Source of the DNA: Alkaliphilus serpentinus
GTDB lineage: Bacteria > Bacillota > Clostridia > Peptostreptococcales > Natronincolaceae
Length of the DNA stretch: 64,000 bases
Assembly (NCBI RefSeq): GCF_009017255.1
Contig: NZ_WBZB01000017.1
Coordinates: 26,902-90,901 of the forward strand
Direction of reading: 5' to 3'
In this document: piece by piece, positions 44,504 through 54,109 of the stretch
Layout: each line of letters starts with the position of its first letter
How positions within the stretch are numbered: the first letter of the stretch is position 1
Program-made: the position numbers and the translations under genes
Notes under the pieces: generated by a model
What the model was told of the DNA's origin: nothing
Database searches by the model: none
The model's input: the letters and a program-made list of their open reading frames with translations, nothing else

Positions 44504-45757
44504 CTATTCACTGCCTTTCCCCAGTTCCTCCAGCAACTGATATGTTCCCTTAAGCCTTTCTAAAAGCTGAGGATGAAGATGATTGGCCTCCACTTCCACA
44601 CCTTGACTAGTGAATCTATTTAAGGCGCCCATATAAACTCCCCCCATATAGGTGGCGCTATAATGCCAGTTCCCCCTTATGGTGTCTAGGATTGATAAAG
44701 CTCCAGAGGATAGGGCAGGGGCAATATAGGGCTTAAAGCCAAGACTTCTGATTTCAAGATTGGCTGTTTTAGCTTTTTCCGTAAGATATAGAGATTTTTC
44801 ATGGTTATAATTATGGATATTGTCGGCAATTATTAAGCCCTCGCCGTGGGGACCATAAGCTCTTCCCTCAGTCTCATAGTAGGGGGCTGTCGAATGGTCC
44901 ATTGCATAGTAAAGAGCTCGAGCATTCATCACTCCTAGGCCGTAGCCTCTAATTTGGTCAGGCAATAGACCTTTATAGTCCATATTGCCATCAGTGTCAG
45001 TGTTGCTGGCTTTTAAAAGGGAGCTGCAAAGAAGGTCTACTGGGTCAGAAACAACGGCAAAAATGCCTTTATAACCGACATCCCTGGCCATTTTTCCATA
45101 GGTACTAAGGATTTTAGCATTTTCCTTAAGCTGTACCATCCGAACATCGATATTTTCCTCTCCAATGGCAGGAACCCTGGCTGCTACACAAAATATAAAT
45201 AAATCACAGTTAAAAAGATTATTGAAATCTAAGGGAACAACCTTAGCCATAGGTTGATTAACGCCATATATCTGATTGGCTTCCCTTTCCCAACGTTGTA
45301 GCTTGTTGGGATTCCGATCATAGATTCCAATCTCCTTGATACAATCCCCGCCCAAAAGCTTAAGGCCTATTAAAAGGTTGCTACCAACGTCTCCAAGTCC
45401 AAGGATATTTACCCTCCACTTTGGTGGAGGAGAAAGATTCAAAACATCCTGCCAATCATCATAGGCAGTATTGATGGATACTACCTCTCTATTATGGATT
45501 CTATCTATTAACCAAGGAGGAAGATTTCTTTGGGATTCCTCTAAAGCTAGGAGGTTTATTCCCTCTTCCTTTATAAATAGCTGAGAAGGTTGAGTCACAA
45601 CAAAGCTCCTTCTTGATTTGCCTCTATCAAAGTTCTTTAAGAAATATAGGTTATCCTTTGATAAATCAACAGTTGAAACAGATATTTTCTCTAAACAGCT
45701 ATACTCTTCGAAGGAGAAGAGAAGCTTATTCTGATAACGATAAAAATGCATTTTCAT
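44504..45757 (-). CDS. Lactate/malate dehydrogenase-like protein
   Basis: 417 residues. The N-terminal ~110 residues are unique. Then a Rossmann NAD-binding domain (VNILGLGDVGSNLLIGLKLLG, about 114-134) and the LDH/MDH pattern DLFIFCVAARVPAIGEENIDVR, which takes the place of the usual AxxPRKPGMxR loop, and FAVVSDPVDLLCSSLLKAS with the conserved NPVD-like turn. The usual catalytic His block is not obvious. Its start lies inside the end of the 1642-residue fusion gene (32-base overlap), so the two are co-translated. Substrate unknown. Confidence 0.75.
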   Translation of the reverse strand: MKMHFYRYQNKLLFSFEEYSCLEKISVSTVDLSKDNLYFLKNFDRGKSRRSFVVTQPSQLFIKEEGINLLALEESQRNLPPWLIDRIHNREVVSINTAYDDWQDVLNLSPPPKWRVNILGLGDVGSNLLIGLKLLGGDCIKEIGIYDRNPNKLQRWEREANQIYGVNQPMAKVVPLDFNNLFNCDLFIFCVAARVPAIGEENIDVRMVQLKENAKILSTYGKMARDVGYKGIFAVVSDPVDLLCSSLLKASNTDTDGNMDYKGLLPDQIRGYGLGVMNARALYYAMDHSTAPYYETEGRAYGPHGEGLIIADNIHNYNHEKSLYLTEKAKTANLEIRSLGFKPYIAPALSSGALSILDTIRGNWHYSATYMGGVYMGALNRFTSQGVEVEANHLHPQLLERLKGTYQLLEELGKGSE

Positions 45758-48700
45758 AACCTCCTGTATGACTGGTTATAATACTAGATTGTAGCCTCTT
45801 TAATAGCTCTAAATCATTTTTTAAATAGCTGGAGGGATTTAAATTTAAGTCATAATGCATATTTTTCCCATGGTCAGGACATCGGGGATACAGTATAACC
45901 TCCCCTAAAAGTCCAAGGGTTAAGGTTCTTTCATTAAGTCTTTGATATTCAGCCTCTAGAGTTGCTAAGAGCTTAAGGGAATTGGTTATGGCCACCTCCG
46001 ATAGGTCATAGATTGATTGGTTGCTTACTCCCTTAATAAAGGCTGGTGAGGTGTAGGGAAATATTAAGTTTACTGAGGATAATAGGTTCCCCTCAGGATA
46101 TTTTCCCCTCCAAAGGGTGTCACCTCCGATAAAGGGATAAAGGAGATTTTCATTAAACCATAATCTAAGCTTTGGAATAAAGTAGGCACTATCCACCTCT
46201 CTATTGTCGATTTCCATTAATTCTTTACCCATTCCAGATAAAATACCAACAATTGTTTTCTTAACTTCTATGCCCTCTTTTTTTAGTAGGGGGCTTAATG
46301 CCTTAATTCTATAGCCCTTGTTAAGGAGGTCGTCTACCAAAATCACTGAACGATTAAAGGATTTGATCATTTTAATCTGATTATTAAGATCCAAATAGTG
46401 GGGATATGCCCCTATTGTAAATTTCTTTAAGTCCGGATAAAACATCTTTTCTGTATGAAGGGATTTGGTAACGGTATTGGGAACAATCATTCTATTTAAA
46501 ATATTGCCAAAGGGAACACACATATATTTACCCAAACTACGGGTCTTGGTTTGTATTGGGAGGACATTGTTCTCATTACAAATTTTACGCACCAATGTTT
46601 CATCGATGATATCTCTATCAAAGGATAAAACTAGATTACCCGGATAGAGCTTTGTAAGGGCCCTCTGGAGATCCTTTCTAGTTTCCCTAATACAGCTTTT
46701 TATATTGGGATTGCTTCTAAAGGGCTCCTTTATAATGGTTTCAATATCTAAGTACAGAGTGCAGGGATTAGACATATCTACTACCATAATGGGATTTCCT
46801 TCAGCATTTGAAAGCTTCATGAAACCATGGAGATAAATGAGCTCCATTAAATCAGAGGATAGGTTCTTATCAATCCTATTCTGATAAAGACCAAAGCTGT
46901 AATCGTTGCTTAAGCAATGGGCTAGGGTTTCAGTTAAAATGATCTGATTCAGGTTTTTGAAATTTTCCTCCTTTGTAGTGAAGATTCCATCTATCATAAT
47001 GATACGACCCTTATAATTACTTCTGATAAAACCTGTTACGTCATTTTCTTTAAATTCACTGTAAATTGAAGCTGAGGGTATCCAATGGAAGATAGAATAG
47101 GCAATGATTCGATCATTATTTATTATATCTTTAATTAAAATCATCTTGCTATAGGGTTTCTGAAATATGCCTTTAATATGATTCCTAGCTTCCTGACGAT
47201 TCTTGTGGAACTCACTGGTTACTATACCAACAAGTTCATCATTATATTCATCCACCTCTTCAACTCTTATGGATATGGTTTGAAGGATCGACTTATATTG
47301 AGGCTCCTTTCTATAGAGATTGTTCTCGTAAACAAACCTTTCTGCTAGGGGATCAATGAGCTTTGAAATGTCTCTATTCTCATCAATATAGGTTCTTATT
47401 TGTGTAGAACTAATGTCCTCATATTGAGGTGGCAAATTTAATCGAATAATTGGAGCATCTATTTTAGTAATTGCCTTGGTTAAAAGGTTTTCATTTTCAT
47501 CCCCTAGATCATCGGCATCTCTACGTTCAAACACGATATGGGGAAAATTGTGAATGGAATAGGGGCGGCATTCCTCTTTATAGGCTGAGGCATTCAATAG
47601 TACGTCACTACCTACTACGATGTAAACTAGGGTATCACCAAAGTTCTCCTTTAATTTCTTTAGGTCCGTTGGATTTGAAATATTTGTTGGAAAATCCTCA
47701 GGATATAGGTGGATATCCATTTCGTCTGCAATGGACATATGAATAATCTTCTTGCGAATTAGATTAGGCTGGGTTCGTTTTGACCATGAAAATTCATCTA
47801 CTGCAAGGAATATCTCAAAACCATAATTTCGAATGGCTTTAACGATTTCCTTGTGGCCCAGGGTAAAGGGGTCAAAGGTACCCGGGAAAAAAGCAACCCT
47901 TGTTGGATCCTTAATGGTTATACCCCCCTCTTGGAAGATATATTCAGATATAAAGCGGTAGATATTATTTAAACCCGAGGAATTTGTAAGGAACAACAGG
48001 TCATTATCCTCAGTGTCTGATAAAAGGGTTAAAATTTTCTTAGCCATTAATTGAAAAATAAAGTGCTTTTCTTCAAGCTCCAGCTTCTTAGAGGCGAAGA
48101 CTTCCTTACCAATTACGCTAAAGGATATTTGTCTTATCTGAAGATCATCATGAACCAATCCATTTAACAAAATTCCTAGCATTTTCTTCAACCTGTTTTG
48201 ATAGGCTTCCTCTTCCTCATTAAAGAGGAGCTTATATTTTGGATAATTTGAAATTAAAATTCCAACGGTCCTTAAAAGAAGGGAGTTAATTTGAGGATTT
48301 GCTTGCTTTATTTTATCTATAAGGTCATTCAAAAGCTCATCCAACTCGAAGGGACGAAGATAGATGATGATTTGACCCAGATAATTAGGTATATATTTGG
48401 TAAATTGATAGCCTTCGATTTCCAATGCCCTTAAGAGCTCGATGGCAATATCATTACGCTGCTCCAAGGGAAGGTGGGGGAAAATAGCCACTAAGGATTT
48501 TCCTGCTCTATTACGGACAGTCTCAATGGCACTCACCTTCAGCAAATTACAAAAATGCATAGCCGTATAAAGACCGTCAATTTGTTTATCCTCTAAAAAA
48601 TACTTTAATAGCATCTCCACCTGTATCTTTTTGGTAACGTAATTGGTGGCTGTCTTTAAATTACTCAAAAATATATCTGAGGCCCTTTCCATATCTACTA

Positions 48701-50654
48701 GGGTAGCTTTGTAGTAGTGGTTTATGATTCCATCCTCTAGGGCAAGCTTTCTAGAGAGCTTCAGCCGAATGAAGTTTTCTGCAGGGGAAGCATAGTTATA
48801 GTCTTGAATATAATGATATAGCTTATTTAATAGAGTCTCATTGGTCCTTATGGTGGACTTCATATAATAGATGGTTTCGAGGGAAGTGATCCTCAGGTCA
48901 GGGCTTTTACTTTCTAAACCCCTTTCAATATAACTAAAAAGTATTTCTAGGCCATTATGATCATCTGTTAGAGGAACGTGTTTTATGACATCCAAGAGAT
49001 AAACATTAATCTCATTAAAATTAGTGTTTTCCTGTTGAAAATAATAGAGGATGATTTTCTTATAGTCTTCATCCTGGATTGCTTTACAATTGGAGAATAA
49101 GGATGAAATTAATACCTGCATACTATATCCCACCCAGCTTCGATGAATGGGAATCATTTTATGATCAGGGTATATCAGTAGCTTTAAATAATCATCAAGG
49201 ATTTGACAGCTGGTTATTTCAGCCGATGGAAGAGCTACATGCTGAGGCACTTCCTTTCTATAATCCTCGTCAAAGGTTGCGATTAAAATGCCCATCAGCT
49301 CTGCACATTGCCTACGGATATCCTCTTCCTGATGGATCAGATTTTCATATAGAAACTTCAAGGTAATTATTTTCTGTTTTGGGGTTAAGTAGGTGGAGTA
49401 TTCCTGAAAAATATCAAGATATTCCCTTAAGGATTTTGGATCCTTTTCACTTCGGGCAATTTCCAAAATCTCATTTAAGGAGGTTTCATTTCTCAATTTG
49501 TGCATTAGGTTGATATTATGCTTAATAGCAAGATATTTTAAATGTTGGGTAATATCCTTACCCTTCATTAGTGGGTAATACCTTTTTTCTTTTTGAAAGT
49601 TTATGGTGGCAGGATTCTCGCTACGGGTTTCAATTCCAAGGCTAAGGATATAGTCCTCAAAATCCCGCATTTTATTATAAACCCTTCTATAGCGTCTTTC
49701 TTTGGCATCATCCACATTATCCAGCTTACTCAGAATCACATCAAAGGAATCCTTAAGATTAAAGATCTTCATAATAAAGCCCTCAGGGGTAGGTGCATTT
49801 TTTACCCGAAAGTCTGAGTAAATAAGAATTAGAGATTCTATCGAAAGATTTTCTAGCTCTAGGTCCCATGTCGAATGGTTCAGGGCTATATGACCGATAT
49901 AGGGGATATCACGTTTCTTAAACCATAAATCTGTATAGTAATAATGAAGATAGGCAACTCGCTTTGTTTCAAAGCTTCTGCAACCAAATTTTCCGATATC
50001 ATGGCCAGCGGCTGCTCCTGACACCCTTCCTAAATCTATCGGCACACCAGCTTCATAAAGTTGTCTTCCAACAAACATTGCCAAATAGTGAACCCCACAA
50101 ATATGATCAAGGGTATTATGACCGATAACATCTTGATTAAGCTTCATCATCTCGTAGATATATTCTTTATGAAAGGTTCCTACAAAGTTTTTGTACTCAT
50201 CTGAAACATTGTACTTTTCCATTTCTTTAGGAGTAAGGAATATAAGGGGATATTTACTTTGTAGGGTTTTATCCTCAGACTGCTTCTGTATTTCACAGAT
50301 GACCTGCAAAACCTTTAGATATAGGCGACAGGCTGCATCCCACTCCTTTTTCAACTGGATCTCCACTGATTCTGGAAAGGAAAGACTCAAAGAATATTGA
50401 TATATGTAGAACAAAGGATTATCAGGCTGTGTATCTCCCCATAGCTTATTTAATAGATTACATAGTAGCTGGTATACAGCTTGACTTGTAAATGTGAGGT
50501 TTTCTGCTATACTAGATATGTTGGCTATAAAGTATGGGCCCTCAATTTCCTGCTTAATCATTTCTTTATTCAGCTGAAGTTCCGATAAAAAGTCGGGATT
50601 TAATAATGGTCTACATACCTCCTGATACATTTTTCTGGGAGTAATATTCGTCAT
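45726..50654 (-). CDS. Giant fusion: HD domain, helical repeats, NadD-like nucleotidyltransferase, acetyltransferase-like and PRTase-like domains
   Basis: 1642 residues. Seen: an HD-type phosphohydrolase (about 170-330; GAAAGHDIGKFGCRS puts His-Asp at ~218); a long helical HEAT-like region (~390-900); a nucleotidyltransferase of the NadD/cytidylyltransferase type (~918-1090; FFPGTFDPFTLGHKE with T/HxGH, then SSTQIRTYI); an alpha/beta region possibly GNAT-like (~1125-1290); and a phosphoribosyltransferase-like domain (~1360-1560; SVILVDDLLNKGYRIKAL is the PRPP loop). No signal peptide. NadD and an HD protein (YqeK) are neighbours in many Firmicutes, so a role in NAD or dinucleotide metabolism is conceivable. 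I do not recognise this architecture. Confidence 0.8.
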   Translation of the reverse strand: MTNITPRKMYQEVCRPLLNPDFLSELQLNKEMIKQEIEGPYFIANISSIAENLTFTSQAVYQLLCNLLNKLWGDTQPDNPLFYIYQYSLSLSFPESVEIQLKKEWDAACRLYLKVLQVICEIQKQSEDKTLQSKYPLIFLTPKEMEKYNVSDEYKNFVGTFHKEYIYEMMKLNQDVIGHNTLDHICGVHYLAMFVGRQLYEAGVPIDLGRVSGAAAGHDIGKFGCRSFETKRVAYLHYYYTDLWFKKRDIPYIGHIALNHSTWDLELENLSIESLILIYSDFRVKNAPTPEGFIMKIFNLKDSFDVILSKLDNVDDAKERRYRRVYNKMRDFEDYILSLGIETRSENPATINFQKEKRYYPLMKGKDITQHLKYLAIKHNINLMHKLRNETSLNEILEIARSEKDPKSLREYLDIFQEYSTYLTPKQKIITLKFLYENLIHQEEDIRRQCAELMGILIATFDEDYRKEVPQHVALPSAEITSCQILDDYLKLLIYPDHKMIPIHRSWVGYSMQVLISSLFSNCKAIQDEDYKKIILYYFQQENTNFNEINVYLLDVIKHVPLTDDHNGLEILFSYIERGLESKSPDLRITSLETIYYMKSTIRTNETLLNKLYHYIQDYNYASPAENFIRLKLSRKLALEDGIINHYYKATLVDMERASDIFLSNLKTATNYVTKKIQVEMLLKYFLEDKQIDGLYTAMHFCNLLKVSAIETVRNRAGKSLVAIFPHLPLEQRNDIAIELLRALEIEGYQFTKYIPNYLGQIIIYLRPFELDELLNDLIDKIKQANPQINSLLLRTVGILISNYPKYKLLFNEEEEAYQNRLKKMLGILLNGLVHDDLQIRQISFSVIGKEVFASKKLELEEKHFIFQLMAKKILTLLSDTEDNDLLFLTNSSGLNNIYRFISEYIFQEGGITIKDPTRVAFFPGTFDPFTLGHKEIVKAIRNYGFEIFLAVDEFSWSKRTQPNLIRKKIIHMSIADEMDIHLYPEDFPTNISNPTDLKKLKENFGDTLVYIVVGSDVLLNASAYKEECRPYSIHNFPHIVFERRDADDLGDENENLLTKAITKIDAPIIRLNLPPQYEDISSTQIRTYIDENRDISKLIDPLAERFVYENNLYRKEPQYKSILQTISIRVEEVDEYNDELVGIVTSEFHKNRQEARNHIKGIFQKPYSKMILIKDIINNDRIIAYSIFHWIPSASIYSEFKENDVTGFIRSNYKGRIIMIDGIFTTKEENFKNLNQIILTETLAHCLSNDYSFGLYQNRIDKNLSSDLMELIYLHGFMKLSNAEGNPIMVVDMSNPCTLYLDIETIIKEPFRSNPNIKSCIRETRKDLQRALTKLYPGNLVLSFDRDIIDETLVRKICNENNVLPIQTKTRSLGKYMCVPFGNILNRMIVPNTVTKSLHTEKMFYPDLKKFTIGAYPHYLDLNNQIKMIKSFNRSVILVDDLLNKGYRIKALSPLLKKEGIEVKKTIVGILSGMGKELMEIDNREVDSAYFIPKLRLWFNENLLYPFIGGDTLWRGKYPEGNLLSSVNLIFPYTSPAFIKGVSNQSIYDLSEVAITNSLKLLATLEAEYQRLNERTLTLGLLGEVILYPRCPDHGKNMHYDLNLNPSSYLKNDLELLKRLQSSIITSHTGGYENAFLSLSE

Positions 50655-50838
50655 AAGCCTTCCTCCTATGGATTAATTTCTTATTATCAATTATATCCTA
50701 TTAAAAATGCATTAATAAAGAAGTTTTGAAAAGATTATGATGAATTAGTAATTAGATAAAGCAGATTGAAACTCCTCTGTAGATGAATAAGTCTAAAAAT
50801 AGGAACTTTACTAGCTTTGGTCTAGGATGATTTTCGAG

Positions 50839-50867
50839 TTGACAGAGAATCCTACCTATGCTAAAAT
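50839..50867 (+). promoter_or_regulatory. Promoter of pyrC-pyrF
   Basis: TTGACA (50839-50844), 17 bases, TAAAAT (50862-50867). The transcript begins just before the PyrR loop. Confidence 0.8.
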
Positions 50868-50879
50868 ACTTTAAGATGT

Positions 50880-51083
50880 GTCAACCTTTAATTTGGTACA
50901 GAGAGACCAGAAAGGAATGATGAGAATGAAAATCAAGGTATTATTTTGCTGTAGAAAATTACAGGATACAAGGAACTATAGTATTTTTGATTATTTACAT
51001 CAACAATCTATAGTATATGTTACTTTTAACGATTATAGGAGCAATGGTGGAAGTTTTTAAACTTCTTCTATTGCTCTTTTTAT
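50880..51083 (+). promoter_or_regulatory. PyrR-type attenuator leader of pyrC
   Basis: A PyrR binding loop TGGT-ACAGAGAG-ACCA (50894-50909) is preceded by TTTAA and followed by GAAAGGAATGA. A CTGTA/TACAG hairpin and a terminator (GAGCAAT at 51039-51045 with ATTGCTC at 51070-51076 plus T tract) follow. With UMP or UTP, PyrR should favour termination. Compared with the classical CCAGAGAGG core, two positions differ (AC and GA), and stem pairing is kept. Same design as the leader of carA. Confidence 0.8.
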
Positions 51084-51110
51084 TATTCTTAGAAGACTAG
51101 GAGGGATGGT

Positions 51111-52433
51111 ATGAAGCTGCTAATAGAAAATGGAAGACTCATAAATCCTGCCACAGCAACAGATGAAGTGTTGAACTTGCTAGTGGAGGAGGGGAAGATC
51201 AAAAAGATATCAAAGACCAAAATTATCGAAGAGGCTGAGAAATATATTGATGCTGATGGCTGCTGGGTGGTACCAGGCTTGATTGATCTACATGTTCATT
51301 TCAGGGAGCCGGGATTTACCCATAAAGAGACCATATTTACAGGAAGCCTAAGTGGGGTCATGGGGGGCTTTACAACTGTATGTGCCATGCCCAACACGAA
51401 GCCAGCTATTGATAGTCCCCAAAGAGTTCAGGAGTTATTGGCTAAAAGGCAGGAGGCTGGGGTAATAAAGATCCTCCCCATTGGTAGTATAACGAAGAGC
51501 CAAGCCGGAGAGGAGTTGGTGGATATTTTAGCTCTAAAGAAGGCAGGGATCTGTGGAATCAGTGAAGACGGTAAAACTGTGATGGAGGAAAAGCTGATGA
51601 AATGGGCAATGGATAGGGCGAAGGAAGAAAATCTTCCAATCCTTGTCCACTGTGAAAATCATAAACTGGTTGCTGGAGGTGTGATGAATAAGGGGAAATT
51701 AGCGGAGACCCTTGGCTTGGAGGGTATCCCCCCCGAGGCAGAGGATTCTATTACCAAGAGGGATATTCAACTGGCCCAGCAAGTTGGGGCAAGGCTCCAC
51801 ATTTGTCATGTTAGCACCAAAGGAGCTGTGGATCTGATACGGATGGCTAAGATTAAGGGTACAAAGGTAACTGCTGAGGTTTGCCCCCACCATTTCACAT
51901 TGACAGAAGAGACGGTGGGCCACGGTGACCCTAATGCAAAAATGAACCCACCCCTTAGAGGTAAAGAGGATGTTGAAGCCATCCTTGAAGGCCTTAAGGA
52001 TAACACTATAGAAATGATAGCCACAGATCACGCCCCCCATCATGAGGATGAAAAGGCCCTAGGCTTTAAGGATGCACCCTTTGGAATAGTGGGACTGGAA
52101 ACAGCACTATCCCTTAGCATAACAGAATTGGTTCAAAAAGGGACATTAACACCCCTTCAGCTTATTGAAAAACTCAGCTATAACCCTGCCAGACTTCTCG
52201 GGCTAGAGACAGGAGATCTTAGTGAAGGAAAAACTGCAGATATCACAATCATTGACCCAAGGATGGAATACACAATTGACAAAGAAAAATTTTACTCTAA
52301 GGGTAAAAACACCCCCTTCCATGGCAGACGGGTTAAGGGAAGGGTGATGTACACTATAGTGGATGGTAGGATTGTTGTGGATAAGGGTAGGCTGATACCA
52401 GAGTTGGAGGAGAAATATAAAGAATATAGGTAA
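51111..52433 (+). CDS. pyrC: Dihydroorotase
   Basis: 440 residues. It interconverts carbamoyl aspartate and dihydroorotate in pyrimidine synthesis. Motifs: DLHVHFREPGFTHKET (HxH and substrate Arg), ICGISEDGKTV (at the place of the bridging Lys/Asp region), LVHCENH, RLHICHVSTKGA and IATDHAPHHEDEK (active-site Asp). AGGAGGG precedes ATG 51111. Controlled by the PyrR leader upstream; followed by a repeat tract and pyrF. Confidence 0.95.
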   Translation: MKLLIENGRLINPATATDEVLNLLVEEGKIKKISKTKIIEEAEKYIDADGCWVVPGLIDLHVHFREPGFTHKETIFTGSLSGVMGGFTTVCAMPNTKPAIDSPQRVQELLAKRQEAGVIKILPIGSITKSQAGEELVDILALKKAGICGISEDGKTVMEEKLMKWAMDRAKEENLPILVHCENHKLVAGGVMNKGKLAETLGLEGIPPEAEDSITKRDIQLAQQVGARLHICHVSTKGAVDLIRMAKIKGTKVTAEVCPHHFTLTEETVGHGDPNAKMNPPLRGKEDVEAILEGLKDNTIEMIATDHAPHHEDEKALGFKDAPFGIVGLETALSLSITELVQKGTLTPLQLIEKLSYNPARLLGLETGDLSEGKTADITIIDPRMEYTIDKEKFYSKGKNTPFHGRRVKGRVMYTIVDGRIVVDKGRLIPELEEKYKEYR

Positions 52434-52742
52434 TAAGTAATAAGTAATAGAGAATAGGTAAGAGGCAGGGAATAGGGAATAGGGGATAGGGAAAAAGCAG
52501 GTAATATGTAATAAGGAATAGGGAACAGGTGAAAGACAAGTAATAGGGAAGAACTAGTGAATAGTGAATAACTAATAGTGAATAGTTAAAAGATTAAAGG
52601 AGAAAAGATGTAAAATGAAATTTGTAAAGCAAATTTCTACAATAATTCAACATTCAACATTCAACATTCAACATTTAACATTTAACATTCAACATTGAGT
52701 TTTTAATCAACTCAACATTACTCATTACTAATTACTCATTTT
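52434..52742. repeat. Composite heptamer-array element, copy 4 (longest)
   Basis: GTAATAA/GGGAATA/GTGAATA-type heptamers (52434-52595), hairpin GAAATTTG-TAAAG-CAAATTTC (52617-52637), then TTCAACA/TTTAACA heptamers (about 52645-52698) and ACTCATTACT remnants. It sits between pyrC and pyrF without a terminator. Confidence 0.75.
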
Positions 52743-52764
52743 ATTATGAAGGAGGTTTTTTATA

Positions 52765-53691
52765 ATGATCGATAGACTTATTAGAAAAATCCAAGAAAAA
52801 AATAACCCAACGGTGGTGGGGTTAGATCCAAGGCTAAGCTTTATACCCCAGTGGATAAAAGATGAGAATTTTGAAAAGTACGGAAAAACTCCAAAGGCTG
52901 TAGCTGAGGCCTTCCTACAGTTTAATAAAGAAATTATAGACCATATTCATGACCTTGTACCAGCAGTAAAACCCCAAATTGCCATGTATGAGCAATATGG
53001 AGCTGAAGGGGTAGAGGCATATATTAAAACCATCGAGTATGGAAAGAAAAAGGGCTTGGTGATTATCGGGGATATTAAAAGGGGAGATATTGCATCCACT
53101 GCAGAGGCCTATTCAAAGGGTCATATCGGTAGAGTTGACATTGAAGGTGAGGAATTTGAAATTTTCAAAGAGGATTCCATAACCATCAATCCCTACCTGG
53201 GTTACGATTCTATAGAACCCTTCCTAGAGGACTGTAGGGATTATGATAAAGGCCTCTTTGTGCTGGTAAAAACCTCTAATCCCAACAGCGGTCAAATACA
53301 AAATCTATCCATTGAAGGAAAGTGTATTTATGAAATAATGGGAGATTTGGTATCCCAGTGGGGGGAAGGACTAAAAGGCAGTAGTGGATATAGCAGAATA
53401 GGAGCTGTGGTTGGGGCCACCCATCCAGAGGAGGCGGCTAAGCTTAGAGAAATCATGCCCCACACCTACTTCTTGGTCCCTGGCTATGGGGCCCAAGGGG
53501 GAAATGCAGAGGACTTAAAGGCATGCTTCAATAGGGATGGCTTGGGAGCTATTATAAACTCTTCTAGAGGAATCATAGGGGCCCACAGAATGGTTGAAAA
53601 TAAAGAAAGATTTAAAGAAAAGGAGTTTGCGATGGCTGCAAGGGAAGCTGCCCTTGCAATGAAGGTTGATTTGCAAAAGGTCATAGGGTAA
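52765..53691 (+). CDS. pyrF: Orotidine 5'-phosphate decarboxylase (group 2)
   Basis: 308 residues, the longer group 2 type. It decarboxylates OMP to UMP. Seen: VVGLDPRLSFIPQW at the N-terminus, PAVKPQIAMYEQYG and IGDIKRGDIASTAEAYS, with the Lys-Asp charged network (DIKRGD), and YFLVPGYGAQGG (phosphate site). AAGGAGG precedes ATG 52765. Second gene of the pyrC unit. Confidence 0.96.
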   Translation: MIDRLIRKIQEKNNPTVVGLDPRLSFIPQWIKDENFEKYGKTPKAVAEAFLQFNKEIIDHIHDLVPAVKPQIAMYEQYGAEGVEAYIKTIEYGKKKGLVIIGDIKRGDIASTAEAYSKGHIGRVDIEGEEFEIFKEDSITINPYLGYDSIEPFLEDCRDYDKGLFVLVKTSNPNSGQIQNLSIEGKCIYEIMGDLVSQWGEGLKGSSGYSRIGAVVGATHPEEAAKLREIMPHTYFLVPGYGAQGGNAEDLKACFNRDGLGAIINSSRGIIGAHRMVENKERFKEKEFAMAAREAALAMKVDLQKVIG

Positions 53692-53761
53692 TTCCATAAA
53701 AAACGAATCAACAGAATAAGGTTATTTAGGGACTAGCATTGTATTATACCAAATAAACCCT

Positions 53762-53790
53762 TTGACAACTGCTCCCACCTATGATAACAT
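53762..53790 (+). promoter_or_regulatory. Promoter of carAB-pyrKDE
   Basis: TTGACA (53762-53767), 17 bases, TAACAT (53785-53790), just before the second PyrR leader. Confidence 0.8.
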
Positions 53791-53804
53791 ATTTTGAAGA
53801 GTGT

Positions 53805-54041
53805 GAGTCTACCTTTAAATTGGTCCAGAGAGGCCAGAAAGGAATGAGAAACCATGAAAAAACTGACTAAGTTTTTTTGCTGTAAAAAATTACAGGTAAT
53901 TAACAATGGTAACCAAATAGAAAGGGTCCTAAAGGAAGTTCTATTACCCTTTTGTTTTTTTATTGTTACTTCATCGCTATTAACTATAACTAGAGCAATA
54001 GAAAGAAGATTATTTAAATCCTCTTTTTATTGCTCTTTTTG
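53805..54041 (+). promoter_or_regulatory. PyrR-type attenuator leader of carA
   Basis: A canonical PyrR binding loop GGTCCAGAGAGGCC (53822-53835) with TTTAAAT before and AGAAAGGAATGAG after it. Next comes the CTGTA/TACAG antiterminator-type hairpin near 53879, and a terminator with GAGCAATA (53993-54000) pairing TATTGCTC (54028-54035) plus five T residues. It matches the core better than the pyrC leader does. Confidence 0.88.
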
Positions 54042-54109
54042 TTATCTAAAAGCATTCCTGTAGACCACCTTAACAAGCTAATCTAAAATACTAAGAAGAG
54101 GTGATTAAA

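Noticed and set aside
47471..47746. 91-codon plus-strand frame inside the 1642-residue fusion gene
   Set aside because: It is antisense to conserved NadD-like coding sequence and has no ribosome site; it is a shadow frame.
50878..51060. 60-codon plus-strand frame before pyrC
   Set aside because: It spans the PyrR loop and part of the terminator of the pyrC leader and has no ribosome site; RNA structure explains the sequence.
53854..54063. 69-codon plus-strand frame before carA
   Set aside because: It begins within the PyrR leader and crosses the terminator. A leader peptide was considered, but attenuation by PyrR needs none.
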